64,000 nt of DNA, taken from Nitrospira defluvii. Its GTDB lineage: Bacteria > Nitrospirota > Nitrospiria > Nitrospirales > Nitrospiraceae. The stretch is from assembly GCA_011525625.1 (NCBI GenBank), contig WYAX01000012.1:558001-622000 (forward strand), given 5' to 3'. The notes under the pieces were generated by a model. It ran no database searches. It saw only the letters and a list, made by a program, of their open reading frames with translations, and was not told where the DNA came from. Below, in pieces: positions 35,023 to 43,931 of the stretch (position 1 is the stretch's first letter; every line of letters starts with the position of its first letter). Both the position numbers and the translations under genes were made by a program.

Positions 35023-38000
35023 CGGCTCGTGCGCGATGGAGACGGTCGTGCCCGGGGGGAAGGCTGCGCCGAGCGTGATGTGCCGGGTCGGGCCCTTGAG
35101 CGTGACCTGCATGGCGTGCCCGTCCCATTTCCAGGCGATCGAGCCGCCGGGGAGCAGCAGATTCGAAGCCGCAAGCGGTTGCGAGAGCCAGCCCGGCGGA
35201 ATGCCCGCGCCGATGACGACTGGAGAATCTGCGGCCTCGGTGTCGAGATAGGCCAACATGTCCTGTTGCAATAACAGCAGCAAGGCTGCCGTCTCATAGT
35301 CCGGCGACACCGTCGTCCGGTCACGCCAGCCCCGTACGTACTGCCAGCCGTCGGCGACGTCGTCGGTCGCCGTTCTCGAGGTTGCCCACGTATACAATCC
35401 GGGAGAAGCTTGGTGTCCCCACACATGGTGCAGGGTGTCCCACACCGCGTCCGGCCGGCCCTGTCTCAGGAGACGGTGTGCTCTGGTCAGCGCTCCGGCT
35501 ATCGTCGCATTGTCCGGAGTGGGTCTGTACGTGGTCATCGGTTGTGCCAACGGATTCAGACGTGAGGCGGGACCCGTGAAAGAGGCCTGCCGTATCGGTG
35601 ACTCCTCGGGATGAGCCGGGACGTTCGCGTTCCGGCGTTGCCAGGTTTCCAGCAGGGTGCCGGCCTGGTCGCTCCATGCGGCGGCTTGGCGGTGTTTGCC
35701 GAGCCGTTCCGCAAATTCAGCCGCCGCGAGCAAACCGCGGTAGCTGACGGCATTGACATAGAGCAAGGGCCAGTGATGTCCGATGCGGCCGACGATCATC
35801 CCCTCACGGGCCGGTTTGGCGAGTACGTTCATCCGTACCTGTTGCCCATGTAGGAGATCATACGGGGAAGGCACGACGAACGGTGTCACGATCGGTGCGC
35901 GCGCGTGCAGCATGTCTTCGATCAGTGTGGCTTTTCGGAGTATGTGTGGCCAGAGCCATCGGTCATGGCGAGAATCTGCCAGATAGGCCGCCGATTCCGT
36001 GAGGGCCCAGATCGCCAGACCCGGTGCGTCGGCTTCCGGGCCGGCCCCTCCGGCAAAGTCATGGGTGGCCAGGAATCGGGAAAGCACCCAGCCGACCTGT
36101 GGATCGCCCGCTCGCGAGAGAGCCGCCGTGATATAGGCGCCTTGACGCTGCCACGCGCGCACGAAGACCGTGGGGTCTCCCGGCCTGGTTTCTCCGCCGA
36201 TCAAGCCCATCATCAGATGGGCGCGCTGAGCGTCCATGGATCGTTGGAACTGCGGGTCGGGCAGGTCGGCGTGAATCGCCGGCGAAGCAGCCCTGTAGTA
36301 GTGCTGCATCTCGATCGGCACCCGTCTGTCTTCCAGCACGAGCCTGAATTCCTGCTCCCGTCGGCCGGAATCGGTCGCAAGCGTCAGGCGGGCATATCCC
36401 CAGCCGGAGGATCCCTTCCAGATCGAGGCGGAGGAGCGGGCGGTCAACCCCTCGGGTCCGTTCTCGTCTCCCAGGACGATGTCGGCTGGGGCGGGCGTCA
36501 CGCGGATCACCCATCGACGGTTGATGGTGACCTCATTTCCGTCGCGTCGCACATCGGTGACCGGCCCACCGGCCGGTCCTACGCTCCGTATGAGTATCGC
36601 CGGTCGATGAGGACTATGATGCGTGAACCGAAGTTCCCAGTGCGTGGCGTCGAGCCTCGACCAGGTGGCGTCATAGTAGGGAGTCTTGGTCGCAATCGTC
36701 GGAACGGCCTGATGCGCGGATGGTTCGAAGGTCTGGTGAATGTCCGCCAGCGGCATGGTTTGACTGGTGACGAGCGGGCGCCCTTGGTCATCGCACAACC
36801 ACAACGAGACGCCGAAACTGGGCGTCTGTGGACTGAAGTCGCCTCCCGGTTCGTGATAGGCGTGGTCGGCTTCTGAAGCCCCCGGGACGGCCAGCGGGAT
36901 ATGCCCGACCGACCTGGGCCATGGTCGCCCAGGATCTTGCCGCATCTGATCGAGCATCGCCTCGCGCTGCGGTGTGAAGTGCGTGGCCAACTCGACCGAC
37001 TCACGAAACTGCTGCCAATTGTTGAGCCCTGCGCAGAGGGTGAGGGCCCCGGCCAGCACCAAGACCCAGGGGCGCCGTCGACCCAAGGTGCCAAAGGCGG
37101 TCACGGCGATGAGCAGGGGGAGAAAATTCAAACTGTATGTAAACGTTTCTTCCCCATAGACCATGTGCAGGGACAACTCGAACAGCAGCATCGCCGTCAG
37201 GACCGCCCGGAAACGCCACTGCTGCTTCACGGTGAAGACACTCCAGATCCCGGTCAGCAGTAACGCTGACCACAATCCCACGGCTGCAAGACCGAGCGGA
37301 CCGCTCGAGCCGGGTGAGGAAAATTGAAAGGCGAGGCGTTGGGAGAGACGGAAGGAATCGTCTCCATACTGGATATACCCGTCGTCGTCCATGAGCCGCA
37401 CGGCCGGGGCGACCAGCGTATGCAACGCAAATGACGCGGCAATGTGCTGCATCTGTCCGGATTGCGGGTGATTGACCCACGTGGCTTCTTTCCGGCTCCC
37501 GATGAAAAACTCCGCGGACGGAAAGATGAATTTCTGTGCACCCCAGAGCAGCACCACCAGGCAGAACGCGTTGATCGACAGTTGAACGGCTTGTTTTAGG
37601 GGCCATCGCGCCACCGTGGCCAGGAGCCCGCTCATCCAGTTGGTGACGGTGATGCTCAGGGTCAAGGCGCTGGCGACGATGTAGGTGGTGGCTCCCAAGC
37701 GGCGTTGTTCGGCAACCAGCAGCACGATCAGCGCAACCATGATGGTCCACGAGCCCCAGGTATAGGAATTGGGGACGGGCAGCCAGAAGATCGCCGATGC
37801 GCTGGACAGACCGAGCAGGGTGAACAGGCCGGCATCCAGTCGCCTGCACCCCATCAGCCGCAACATCAGGAAGAGGGTTCCGCTCCACAGGCCGCCGAGG
37901 AGTCCGGTGACAGAGAGCACGGCCTCCAACGCGGGGATGCCGAACAGGTGCTTGACGAGGAAGACGGGCGTAAAGGCGAGCAGCGAAAACAGCGGGTGGA

Positions 38001-38289
38001 CCGAGGTACGAGAATGATCGTCCGTCGTCGAAATCATATTGGAGACTTCACGGATCGTATCGGCCTCGAACCAGAAATCCATCGAATGTAGAAGAAACGC
38101 AGGAATACTTCCGGCGATGACGGTCGATGCGATGCCGACGAAGACGACCAGGCCTGCGGCGATGAGCCAATCTGCCAAACCAAGGAGCGCCCGTTTCGGA
38201 GGAGGTTCGGGTGTCGGTGCCGGTGAGAACGGCGGTTCTTCCGGCTCCAGGGAAGGAAGCGGGCGTGCGGTATTTCCGTCGATGACCAT
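35011..38289 (-). CDS. Large membrane protein: GT-C-like N-half plus alpha/alpha-toroid-like C-half
   Basis: About 1092 residues. After a proline-rich cytoplasmic start, roughly ten hydrophobic helices occupy residues about 35-450, with an early loop DFWFEADTIREVSN and HPLFSLLAF resembling GT-C glycosyltransferase organisation. A soluble half follows: a beta-rich middle (about 480-700), then helical repeats (about 700-1040) with YDLLHGQQVRMNV and YNAVSYRG-like segments, as in six-hairpin glycosidases, and a short beta tail (TLGAAFPPGTTVSIAHEPLPG). The ATG at 38289 is preferred to a TTG 48 bases upstream. A neighbouring GT87-like gene suggests glycan or lipid-glycan assembly. No catalytic residue is firmly assigned. 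Confidence 0.55.
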   Translation of the reverse strand: MVIDGNTARPLPSLEPEEPPFSPAPTPEPPPKRALLGLADWLIAAGLVVFVGIASTVIAGSIPAFLLHSMDFWFEADTIREVSNMISTTDDHSRTSVHPLFSLLAFTPVFLVKHLFGIPALEAVLSVTGLLGGLWSGTLFLMLRLMGCRRLDAGLFTLLGLSSASAIFWLPVPNSYTWGSWTIMVALIVLLVAEQRRLGATTYIVASALTLSITVTNWMSGLLATVARWPLKQAVQLSINAFCLVVLLWGAQKFIFPSAEFFIGSRKEATWVNHPQSGQMQHIAASFALHTLVAPAVRLMDDDGYIQYGDDSFRLSQRLAFQFSSPGSSGPLGLAAVGLWSALLLTGIWSVFTVKQQWRFRAVLTAMLLFELSLHMVYGEETFTYSLNFLPLLIAVTAFGTLGRRRPWVLVLAGALTLCAGLNNWQQFRESVELATHFTPQREAMLDQMRQDPGRPWPRSVGHIPLAVPGASEADHAYHEPGGDFSPQTPSFGVSLWLCDDQGRPLVTSQTMPLADIHQTFEPSAHQAVPTIATKTPYYDATWSRLDATHWELRFTHHSPHRPAILIRSVGPAGGPVTDVRRDGNEVTINRRWVIRVTPAPADIVLGDENGPEGLTARSSASIWKGSSGWGYARLTLATDSGRREQEFRLVLEDRRVPIEMQHYYRAASPAIHADLPDPQFQRSMDAQRAHLMMGLIGGETRPGDPTVFVRAWQRQGAYITAALSRAGDPQVGWVLSRFLATHDFAGGAGPEADAPGLAIWALTESAAYLADSRHDRWLWPHILRKATLIEDMLHARAPIVTPFVVPSPYDLLHGQQVRMNVLAKPAREGMIVGRIGHHWPLLYVNAVSYRGLLAAAEFAERLGKHRQAAAWSDQAGTLLETWQRRNANVPAHPEESPIRQASFTGPASRLNPLAQPMTTYRPTPDNATIAGALTRAHRLLRQGRPDAVWDTLHHVWGHQASPGLYTWATSRTATDDVADGWQYVRGWRDRTTVSPDYETAALLLLLQQDMLAYLDTEAADSPVVIGAGIPPGWLSQPLAASNLLLPGGSIAWKWDGHAMQVTLKGPTRHITLGAAFPPGTTVSIAHEPLPG

Positions 38290-38492
38290 ACTGATTTCAG
38301 ATCTGTTGAGGGAAGGCCTGCGTCCTGACGAACGCAAGGTTGCAATGACAGATCGGACAATTCATTCCGAGACTGAAGCCGGAAGACAACGAACCCCAGG
38401 CTTGTGGCGGCCGGCTGAGGCAGAGTCCTACAGGGTCCCTCTGCCCCAGTTGCCGTAATCAAGTTACGCGGACGTTCTGCCGATAGGATCGA

Positions 38493-39872
38493 ATGCCCAT
38501 GCTGTCTATCCTGGTGTTCTATGCGGGAGTCCTCGCGCTAAGCCTCCTGTGGTGGGGTGTCGTCCGGCCTGCTCACGTTCACCGCGCACCGCGCCTCGTG
38601 CTGGGCCTGGGAGCATTCGGGCTCTGGCTCTGGATCTGGAGTCTCTCCGAGCCGTCCGTGCCGTTCTCCGATTTCAATGTCGCCTATTACCCCGCCGGGC
38701 GTGCGATCATTGAAGACCTTCCTCATCTCTTCACGCGGTGCTGGGATACGCCCGTCTGCGGGTTCGTGAATATCCCGATCGTGGCGTTGCTGTTTACCCC
38801 GTTCTCCATGGTGACGCTCCGGCACGCGCAGTGGTTGTTTGTTGCGCTGTCGCTGGTCGGCCTGGTTGTGACCCTGCTGTTGCTCTGGAGCATGACCGAC
38901 CGGGAGGCGTCGAAACGATGGGCCATTCTATTGCTGTTTGCGATGAACGGGCCGTTGGTCTACAGCCTGAAAGAAGGGAACCTGACGCACTTCGCGTTGC
39001 TTGTGCTGGTCGCAGGCGTGGTCTGTCTGGATCGCGGCTGGGAACGAAGCGCGGGGGCCTGTTTTGCCGTGGCGGCGATCATCAAGCTGCCGCTGCTGCT
39101 GTTCGGTGTCTATTTTGTCGGGATGAGGAAGTGGCGTGCCGCGTTTGGATACGGGCTCACCCTGGCGACGATCTCCGGTCTCTCTCTGTGGTATGCGGGG
39201 TGGGCCAGCCATGTGGCCTGGTATCGGGAGGTCATTCTTCCCCTGTCGGATAAGGGGTTGACGGCCTTCAATGTGCAATCGATCGAAGGGGTATTGTTGC
39301 GGTTACAGGACGATGCGCGCCTGTACGATTGGACGCCGGTGGCAGTGTCCCCGGATATCCGGATGGCCGGGCGACTCTGTGCGGCCTTGTTGTTCGGGCT
39401 CTCGTGCCTCTTGTTTCTGCGCCGGCCCGGCACCAGACATCGGGAGACCATGTATGTGGAATTGTCGATGGTGCTGTGCCTGGCGCTGCTCATCAGTCCG
39501 ATTTCCTGGACGCACTATTACCTCTTCCTGTTGTTGCCCTTGTCGTTGTATGCGGGGAATCGCCTGCCGATGCCCGATCGTGGCGGATGGCTTGCGGCGA
39601 TGACGGTTGCTGCGTTACTGCTTTCGCCTCCGGTGACATTTGCCGAGGGAGCCGTGTCACGCGGACTGGTGGAAAAACTCCTCCTCTCCCACTATGTGCT
39701 GGGCGTGTTGTTGTTGTGGGGGGTGTTGGCCTATGCGCGCTGGCGGATGGTGGAGGCCCGGCAGTTCCGCCTGGTCGTCGCCAAAGACGAGGCGATGCAG
39801 GATCGTCAGGCTCGCAGCGTCCCGGAGTCTGATGTGCCGGATGAGTCACCGGATCGAAAGATCGCCGGGTAG
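38493..39872 (+). CDS. GT87/DUF2029-family membrane glycosyltransferase
   Basis: A 459-residue protein with about eleven hydrophobic helices. The first periplasmic loop, PSVPFSDFNVAYYPAGRAI, carries the acidic residue expected in GT-C enzymes; LKEGNLTHFALLVLVAG and ISPISWTHYYLFLLLPL are characteristic of DUF2029/GT87. Characterised relatives use polyprenyl-phosphate mannose to extend lipid-linked glycans. The donor here is unknown. It is divergent from the preceding large membrane protein, 204 bp between starts. Confidence 0.8.
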   Translation: MPMLSILVFYAGVLALSLLWWGVVRPAHVHRAPRLVLGLGAFGLWLWIWSLSEPSVPFSDFNVAYYPAGRAIIEDLPHLFTRCWDTPVCGFVNIPIVALLFTPFSMVTLRHAQWLFVALSLVGLVVTLLLLWSMTDREASKRWAILLLFAMNGPLVYSLKEGNLTHFALLVLVAGVVCLDRGWERSAGACFAVAAIIKLPLLLFGVYFVGMRKWRAAFGYGLTLATISGLSLWYAGWASHVAWYREVILPLSDKGLTAFNVQSIEGVLLRLQDDARLYDWTPVAVSPDIRMAGRLCAALLFGLSCLLFLRRPGTRHRETMYVELSMVLCLALLISPISWTHYYLFLLLPLSLYAGNRLPMPDRGGWLAAMTVAALLLSPPVTFAEGAVSRGLVEKLLLSHYVLGVLLLWGVLAYARWRMVEARQFRLVVAKDEAMQDRQARSVPESDVPDESPDRKIAG

Positions 39873-39894
39873 GCAGCCCCCCCGCTTGATCGCA

Positions 39895-40482
39895 TCAATT
39901 TATCCGCTCCGCCCGTACCATGTATCTGAGCGGACCGCCTGGCGTGACGGCGTCAAAGGGATAGCAGGTCACGAAGACCACCTGCTGGCCGTCTCGTGCC
40001 AACGGAATCCCATCCCGCCGCGAATCCAAGATCCGCTGCTCCGCAACACGGTAGTGATCCGTGTGTCCGTCCGCGCCGGTGAGATCCACGCGATCGTCCA
40101 GTCGCACCTGTTTCAGAAACTGGAAATGTGTGTCCCGGTGGCCGGTGAGCATCACGGTGCCGGTCTCTCCCGGTAGGGCACTCGAATCGACATGCCCTGG
40201 CCCGAACGCCAGTGTTCGTCCATAGGCGCCTGCCAGGACGATCAGGTCCACCGATAGCCGGTCCAATTGCAGGCGCGCGACCGGCCAGGTGTCCGCCCAA
40301 GGCCATGGCTTCGGAGTGAGCTCACCAGCCAGGGCGCGGGTCCAGGCCCGCTGCAGCAAGTGTTGCGCGAGCCTGGCCTTTGCCACGATCCAGCATGCTT
40401 CTCCGATCTGCCAGAGGCTGATGGCGAGCAGCCCCGCCACCAACCCCATCAGAAGCTGCTCCTTGAGTCGGCGCCATGTCAT
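39895..40482 (-). CDS. Sortase of the dedicated (proteobacterial-type) sortase system
   Basis: A 195-residue sortase from MTWRRLKEQLLMG, whose ATG overlaps the target gene's stop (ATGA). One N-terminal membrane helix anchors it. The catalytic His is in TGHRDTHFQFL, the Cys in FVTCYPFDAV and the Arg in PLRYMVRAE. It matches the short sortases of Gram-negative bacteria that travel with a single LPXTG substrate gene. It would cleave the LPKTATG signal of the neighbouring vWA protein. A much longer upstream extension of the frame is not coding. Confidence 0.92.
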   Translation of the reverse strand: MTWRRLKEQLLMGLVAGLLAISLWQIGEACWIVAKARLAQHLLQRAWTRALAGELTPKPWPWADTWPVARLQLDRLSVDLIVLAGAYGRTLAFGPGHVDSSALPGETGTVMLTGHRDTHFQFLKQVRLDDRVDLTGADGHTDHYRVAEQRILDSRRDGIPLARDGQQVVFVTCYPFDAVTPGGPLRYMVRAERIN

Positions 40483-42617
40483 CCGGCCGTTGTCCTGAGC
40501 TTCCACAGCAGTGCGGTAGATAAGAGTGCCGACAGTCCCAGCAGGAGGTGCCATTGCACTCCGGTTGCGGTCTTCGGTAGGCCGGCCAGCAGCGCTTGAT
40601 CCTGCGCGCGCGCCGGATTCATGGCGCGGTCTTGTTCGGCGGCCGGTGCATCGGTCGGCCTGGACGGTGTCACATCCACGGCCACCAGGCTCGTATACCG
40701 GCTGACGAGGTGATGCGACAGTGCCACATCCAGCACCGCCCGGCGGACGGCGTCGTCGGGAGTCCCCTTGTAGGCGTCGTCCATGAGCGCGGAGATTTTT
40801 TGCCTCGCCCAATTGATGGAAAGTCCTCCCTGCGCCGTAGCCGGGTGAATGGAGACCGGAAGCGTCCATGCGACGTTCCCCGTCTTTCCGCGCAATGTCG
40901 CCTGCTCGGGGAGCGAGGCGGATTTGATTGCGAGGACGATCGGCTCACCCTCGTACAGGTCCCCGATCGTGGCTGGATAGGGTTCCAGAGTCGACCAGCC
41001 GCTCCCGTCCAGCGTGATGTCGCTGAGCACCGGACGCTCCAGTTTCTTCAACAGCGCATCCAGCGTCTCCTTCACCTCCTCGATCTTGCCGATGTAGGTG
41101 AAGGTGCCGCGGCCGAACTCGGCCGCTTTTCGCATCACATAGCTGTTCGGGGTCGCGCCGATCCCGATGGTGAACAGGCGTCGAGTGCCGATACGATGCT
41201 GCACAAGCTCGAACAGTTCGTCTTCGTTTCCGATTTGCCCATCGGTGAGGAGAAGGAGTTGCTGGAGACGAGAGGCGTCTTGCGGGCTGTTCAGGGCCTG
41301 TCGAAGAGCCGGCAGCACCTCGGTGCCGCCGTCCGCCGTGAGGTGTTCGGTATAGCGCACGGCCTGTTTGATGGTGGAGATGCTCACCGGCTGCGGGGCG
41401 GCGAAGAGCGATCGGACCTGGTTGTTGAACTGAATGATGTTGAACCGGTCCTGGGCGGTCAGCCGCGTCAGAGCGGCAGCCAAAGACCGCTTCGCCTGTT
41501 CGATCGATGCGCCGGCCATCGACCCTGAGGTATCGATGATGAAGGTGAGGTCGCGAGGCACCTGCGGTGCGTTGGCGTCAGGCTGGGTCGGTGGAACGAG
41601 CATCAGGAGGGCATAGGTGTCGCCGTTCTTCTGCTCGGTGAAGATGGTCGCCAGCGGTTGGGTCCGTGGGGCTTGGCGCCAGGTGAGTTGAAAATCGCGA
41701 TCGGACGGGACCGTCTCTTCCTTGACGCTGATGTGATAGTGCTGGTCCGCGTCGGGGATGGTGATGATGGGGTGATACAGCGATTCGATGTGCTCGACGG
41801 GGAACCCTGGGCTGAGTGTGACGGACAGGCTGAGCGGATTCACTCGCCCCTCCTCCGGTGCCATTACGGGAGGTGTGATGCGTGACGCGTCGGGGACGCG
41901 GTCGGTATCCGGCATCGTACCCGATCCCCTGGGCGCCTGCCCTTCGATGACCACCGGCGTGCCGGGGATGTAGCGTGGCCCCACCGCCATGGGGAAGCGG
42001 AGTCGGAACTGTCCGTTCTCATATCGGACGGTCTCCTGGTACTCGATCTCGACGATGATGCGTTCCCCGGGTCCGATGTTCGCCACGGAGGTCGTGAAGA
42101 TATTCGGGCGTTCCTGCTCCACAAGACTGGTTCGTGTGCCGTCCTGCTTCGCCTGTTCGTAGGTTCGCTTGGCTTCGTTTCGCTCCTTGATCTGTCCTTC
42201 AATCACGCGCTCGCCGATCTTCATACGCAGCTGGTCGACGGCAGCGGTTTCCGGTAACGGAAAGACATAGATCCCTTCCAGCCGATCGCCCTTGCGCGTG
42301 CGCGGGTTCGTGAATTCCTGTGTGACCGTCGCGCGAGCGATGGTGCCGGTCACGACAATCTGCACGTCGGTCTTCAGGATGGGGGCCGGGATGTACCGGC
42401 CTGTCCGTCCGGTCCGGAAGAGCAGGGTTCCCTCGGTGACATCGCCGATCCCCATCGTCGGAACGACTCCGGTTGTCAGCGTGGCGGGAGACTCGGCGGA
42501 GAGGGCTGCAGGGGGCGGCGCCGCCAATCCGGAAAGAGAGAGGGCCAGACACAGCATGAGGCGGGCGGCGAGCCGGCCACCTCGCTGTCGATGGGCAGCA
42601 TAACGTGTCGCAAGCAT
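40479..42617 (-). CDS. VIT/vWA sortase target protein (LPXTG)
   Basis: A 712-residue surface protein. A signal peptide (LAARLMLCLALSLSGLAAPP) precedes a VIT domain (residues about 60-200, with YEQAKQDG and ATVTQEFTN). A von Willebrand A domain with the MIDAS motif DTSGSM follows (about 360-530). The C-terminus has the sorting signal LPKTATG, a hydrophobic helix and a KLRTTAG tail. This is the architecture of the marine proteobacterial sortase target family. GAGGATC precedes the start. It should be exported and then attached or released by the sortase encoded next; the anchoring partner in a Gram-negative envelope is not known. Confidence 0.92.
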   Translation of the reverse strand: MLATRYAAHRQRGGRLAARLMLCLALSLSGLAAPPPAALSAESPATLTTGVVPTMGIGDVTEGTLLFRTGRTGRYIPAPILKTDVQIVVTGTIARATVTQEFTNPRTRKGDRLEGIYVFPLPETAAVDQLRMKIGERVIEGQIKERNEAKRTYEQAKQDGTRTSLVEQERPNIFTTSVANIGPGERIIVEIEYQETVRYENGQFRLRFPMAVGPRYIPGTPVVIEGQAPRGSGTMPDTDRVPDASRITPPVMAPEEGRVNPLSLSVTLSPGFPVEHIESLYHPIITIPDADQHYHISVKEETVPSDRDFQLTWRQAPRTQPLATIFTEQKNGDTYALLMLVPPTQPDANAPQVPRDLTFIIDTSGSMAGASIEQAKRSLAAALTRLTAQDRFNIIQFNNQVRSLFAAPQPVSISTIKQAVRYTEHLTADGGTEVLPALRQALNSPQDASRLQQLLLLTDGQIGNEDELFELVQHRIGTRRLFTIGIGATPNSYVMRKAAEFGRGTFTYIGKIEEVKETLDALLKKLERPVLSDITLDGSGWSTLEPYPATIGDLYEGEPIVLAIKSASLPEQATLRGKTGNVAWTLPVSIHPATAQGGLSINWARQKISALMDDAYKGTPDDAVRRAVLDVALSHHLVSRYTSLVAVDVTPSRPTDAPAAEQDRAMNPARAQDQALLAGLPKTATGVQWHLLLGLSALLSTALLWKLRTTAG

Positions 42618-42710
42618 GTGATCCTCGTATGGTCTGGAATGATGATGACGCGGCCGCCGGACGGCCCGGGAAAGACGGCAGATCTTTCCCGGGCGCGTTC
42701 CGACCGGCCA

Positions 42711-43529
42711 TTAGTTGCCGGTACTCGAGTCGACCGCGGTCGCTGCGGGGTCGGCTTCGGCTGAAGAGGAGGCCGGGGTCTCGCCGATCGGATCGGCAGT
42801 CCCCGTCTCGCTGGAACGATCGACGTGGTCGGCGAGTGAGTCGGTCAGGGCTTCAGTGGCGAGGGGCGCACTCACCATGTGCTCCAGGCCGATCTTTCGC
42901 ATCTCCAGGTGGACTCGCCGGTTCATCCGGCGGCAGACATCGCTCCTGTCGATGCACAGGGCGCCTTCCTCACCCAGGCTGACGGTGCGAATCGCCGTGT
43001 CCGGCACGCCCAGCGCGATCAACTGTTGCTTGACGGTCTCCGCCCGTTTGAGGCCGAGGATTTTGTTAAAGCTCATCGACCCCTGTTGATCGGTATACCC
43101 CTGGACCAATACGCCCCAGTCTGGTGCGCTCTTCAGGAACTCTGCATGGCGTTGCAAGGCGGCCTTGCCGTCGTCGGTCAACCCCTTGCGGCCGACTTCG
43201 AACGGGATATCGTCGTGCAGGATGTCCGTGCTTCGACTCGCCAGGGGAACCGACTCGACTCTGGTGGTCGGGACGGACGCTGTGACCGGCATCTGCTCGG
43301 TCGAGTCCTTGAGGACTTGTGACACCTGCGTACTGTTGAGTGCTTCGGTTGCGCGGTTGCTATGAGCGGCCTCGTCGGCCTGGGAGTAGTACCAGAAGGC
43401 GGCGACGACGATGGCGAGGAATCCGACCAATCCGCTCAGGATGTAGACATCCTTCATGTCCTTCTCCGGTCCCATGATGGTCGGGGCGACTGGTCCGGCG
43501 CTGACGGTGGCTGTGGGGGCTTTTTGCAT
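42711..43529 (-). CDS. OmpA-family protein of the sortase system (PdsO-like)
   Basis: A 272-residue protein with one membrane helix (DVYILSGLVGFLAIVVAAFWYY, residues about 27-48) and an OmpA/Pal domain (about 100-215). GYTDQQGS, LGLKRAETVKQQLIALG and CRRMNRRVHLEM form the peptidoglycan-binding signature. A polar, low-complexity tail follows. Dedicated Gram-negative sortase loci usually carry such an OmpA protein between regulator and target. It starts behind AAGGAG, 93 bp before the target gene on the transcript, and a candidate sigma54 promoter lies 140 bp upstream. Confidence 0.88.
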   Translation of the reverse strand: MQKAPTATVSAGPVAPTIMGPEKDMKDVYILSGLVGFLAIVVAAFWYYSQADEAAHSNRATEALNSTQVSQVLKDSTEQMPVTASVPTTRVESVPLASRSTDILHDDIPFEVGRKGLTDDGKAALQRHAEFLKSAPDWGVLVQGYTDQQGSMSFNKILGLKRAETVKQQLIALGVPDTAIRTVSLGEEGALCIDRSDVCRRMNRRVHLEMRKIGLEHMVSAPLATEALTDSLADHVDRSSETGTADPIGETPASSSAEADPAATAVDSSTGN

Positions 43530-43669
43530 GATGACGTGCTCCTTGTGTCACGGCCGACTTGTGCGGCCTGTTGATTGTTGATCGACTCTTCGACTGCCCG
43601 GTGTCGCGGGACCGGCTAAGTACTGCTCACCTCCTTCCTGCCGGGTTGCCCGCCGATGGCCGGTGCTAG

Positions 43670-43685
43670 AGCAAGGGCGAGACCA
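43670..43685 (-). promoter_or_regulatory. Candidate sigma54 promoter for the sortase operon
   Basis: The minus strand reads TGGTCTC-GCCC-TTGCT, with the invariant GG and GC exactly ten bases apart and TTGC intact in the -12 element (consensus TGGCACG-N4-TTGCW). It points toward the OmpA-sortase genes, giving a leader of about 130 nt. The preceding gene encodes a sigma54 activator, which supports the call, but the -24 box matches only in TGG. Confidence 0.42.
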
Positions 43686-43788
43686 GGCGAATCCACGCGT
43701 CCGATGGCCGAAAAGTTGCGGCACAACAAAGAGTTAGCGAAAAGCGGCCGCTGCGTGGACACAGCGATTCATGCGGGGGGCAGCGGGA

Positions 43789-43808
43789 ATGCGGGGCTGG
43801 CCCCGCAT
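43789..43808. repeat. Palindromic hairpin (activator site or terminator)
   Basis: ATGCGGGG and CCCCGCAT flank CTGG. It lies 104 bp upstream of the candidate sigma54 promoter, a usual distance for an activator-binding site. It also lies 124 bp beyond the stop of the activator gene, so a T-less terminator is the alternative. Confidence 0.45.
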
Positions 43809-43931
43809 CGGACCGACGGGGAGTCGGCCATGGCGGAAGAGCCGATGCGTCGATCGCCAGTCGCGGCTGAATACTGGGTGGTTACGGAATGCGGCGTTGG
43901 AAGAGTGTGAGCAGCGGACTGATCCGTCGGC

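Larger units (their letters stand above)
43530..43931 (-). other. Leader region of sortase operon
   Basis: This 402-bp gap separates the CHASE2-sigma54 activator from the OmpA gene. It holds a candidate sigma54 promoter (43670-43685) and a palindromic hairpin (43789-43808), given separately. No gene was recognised. Confidence 0.5.
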
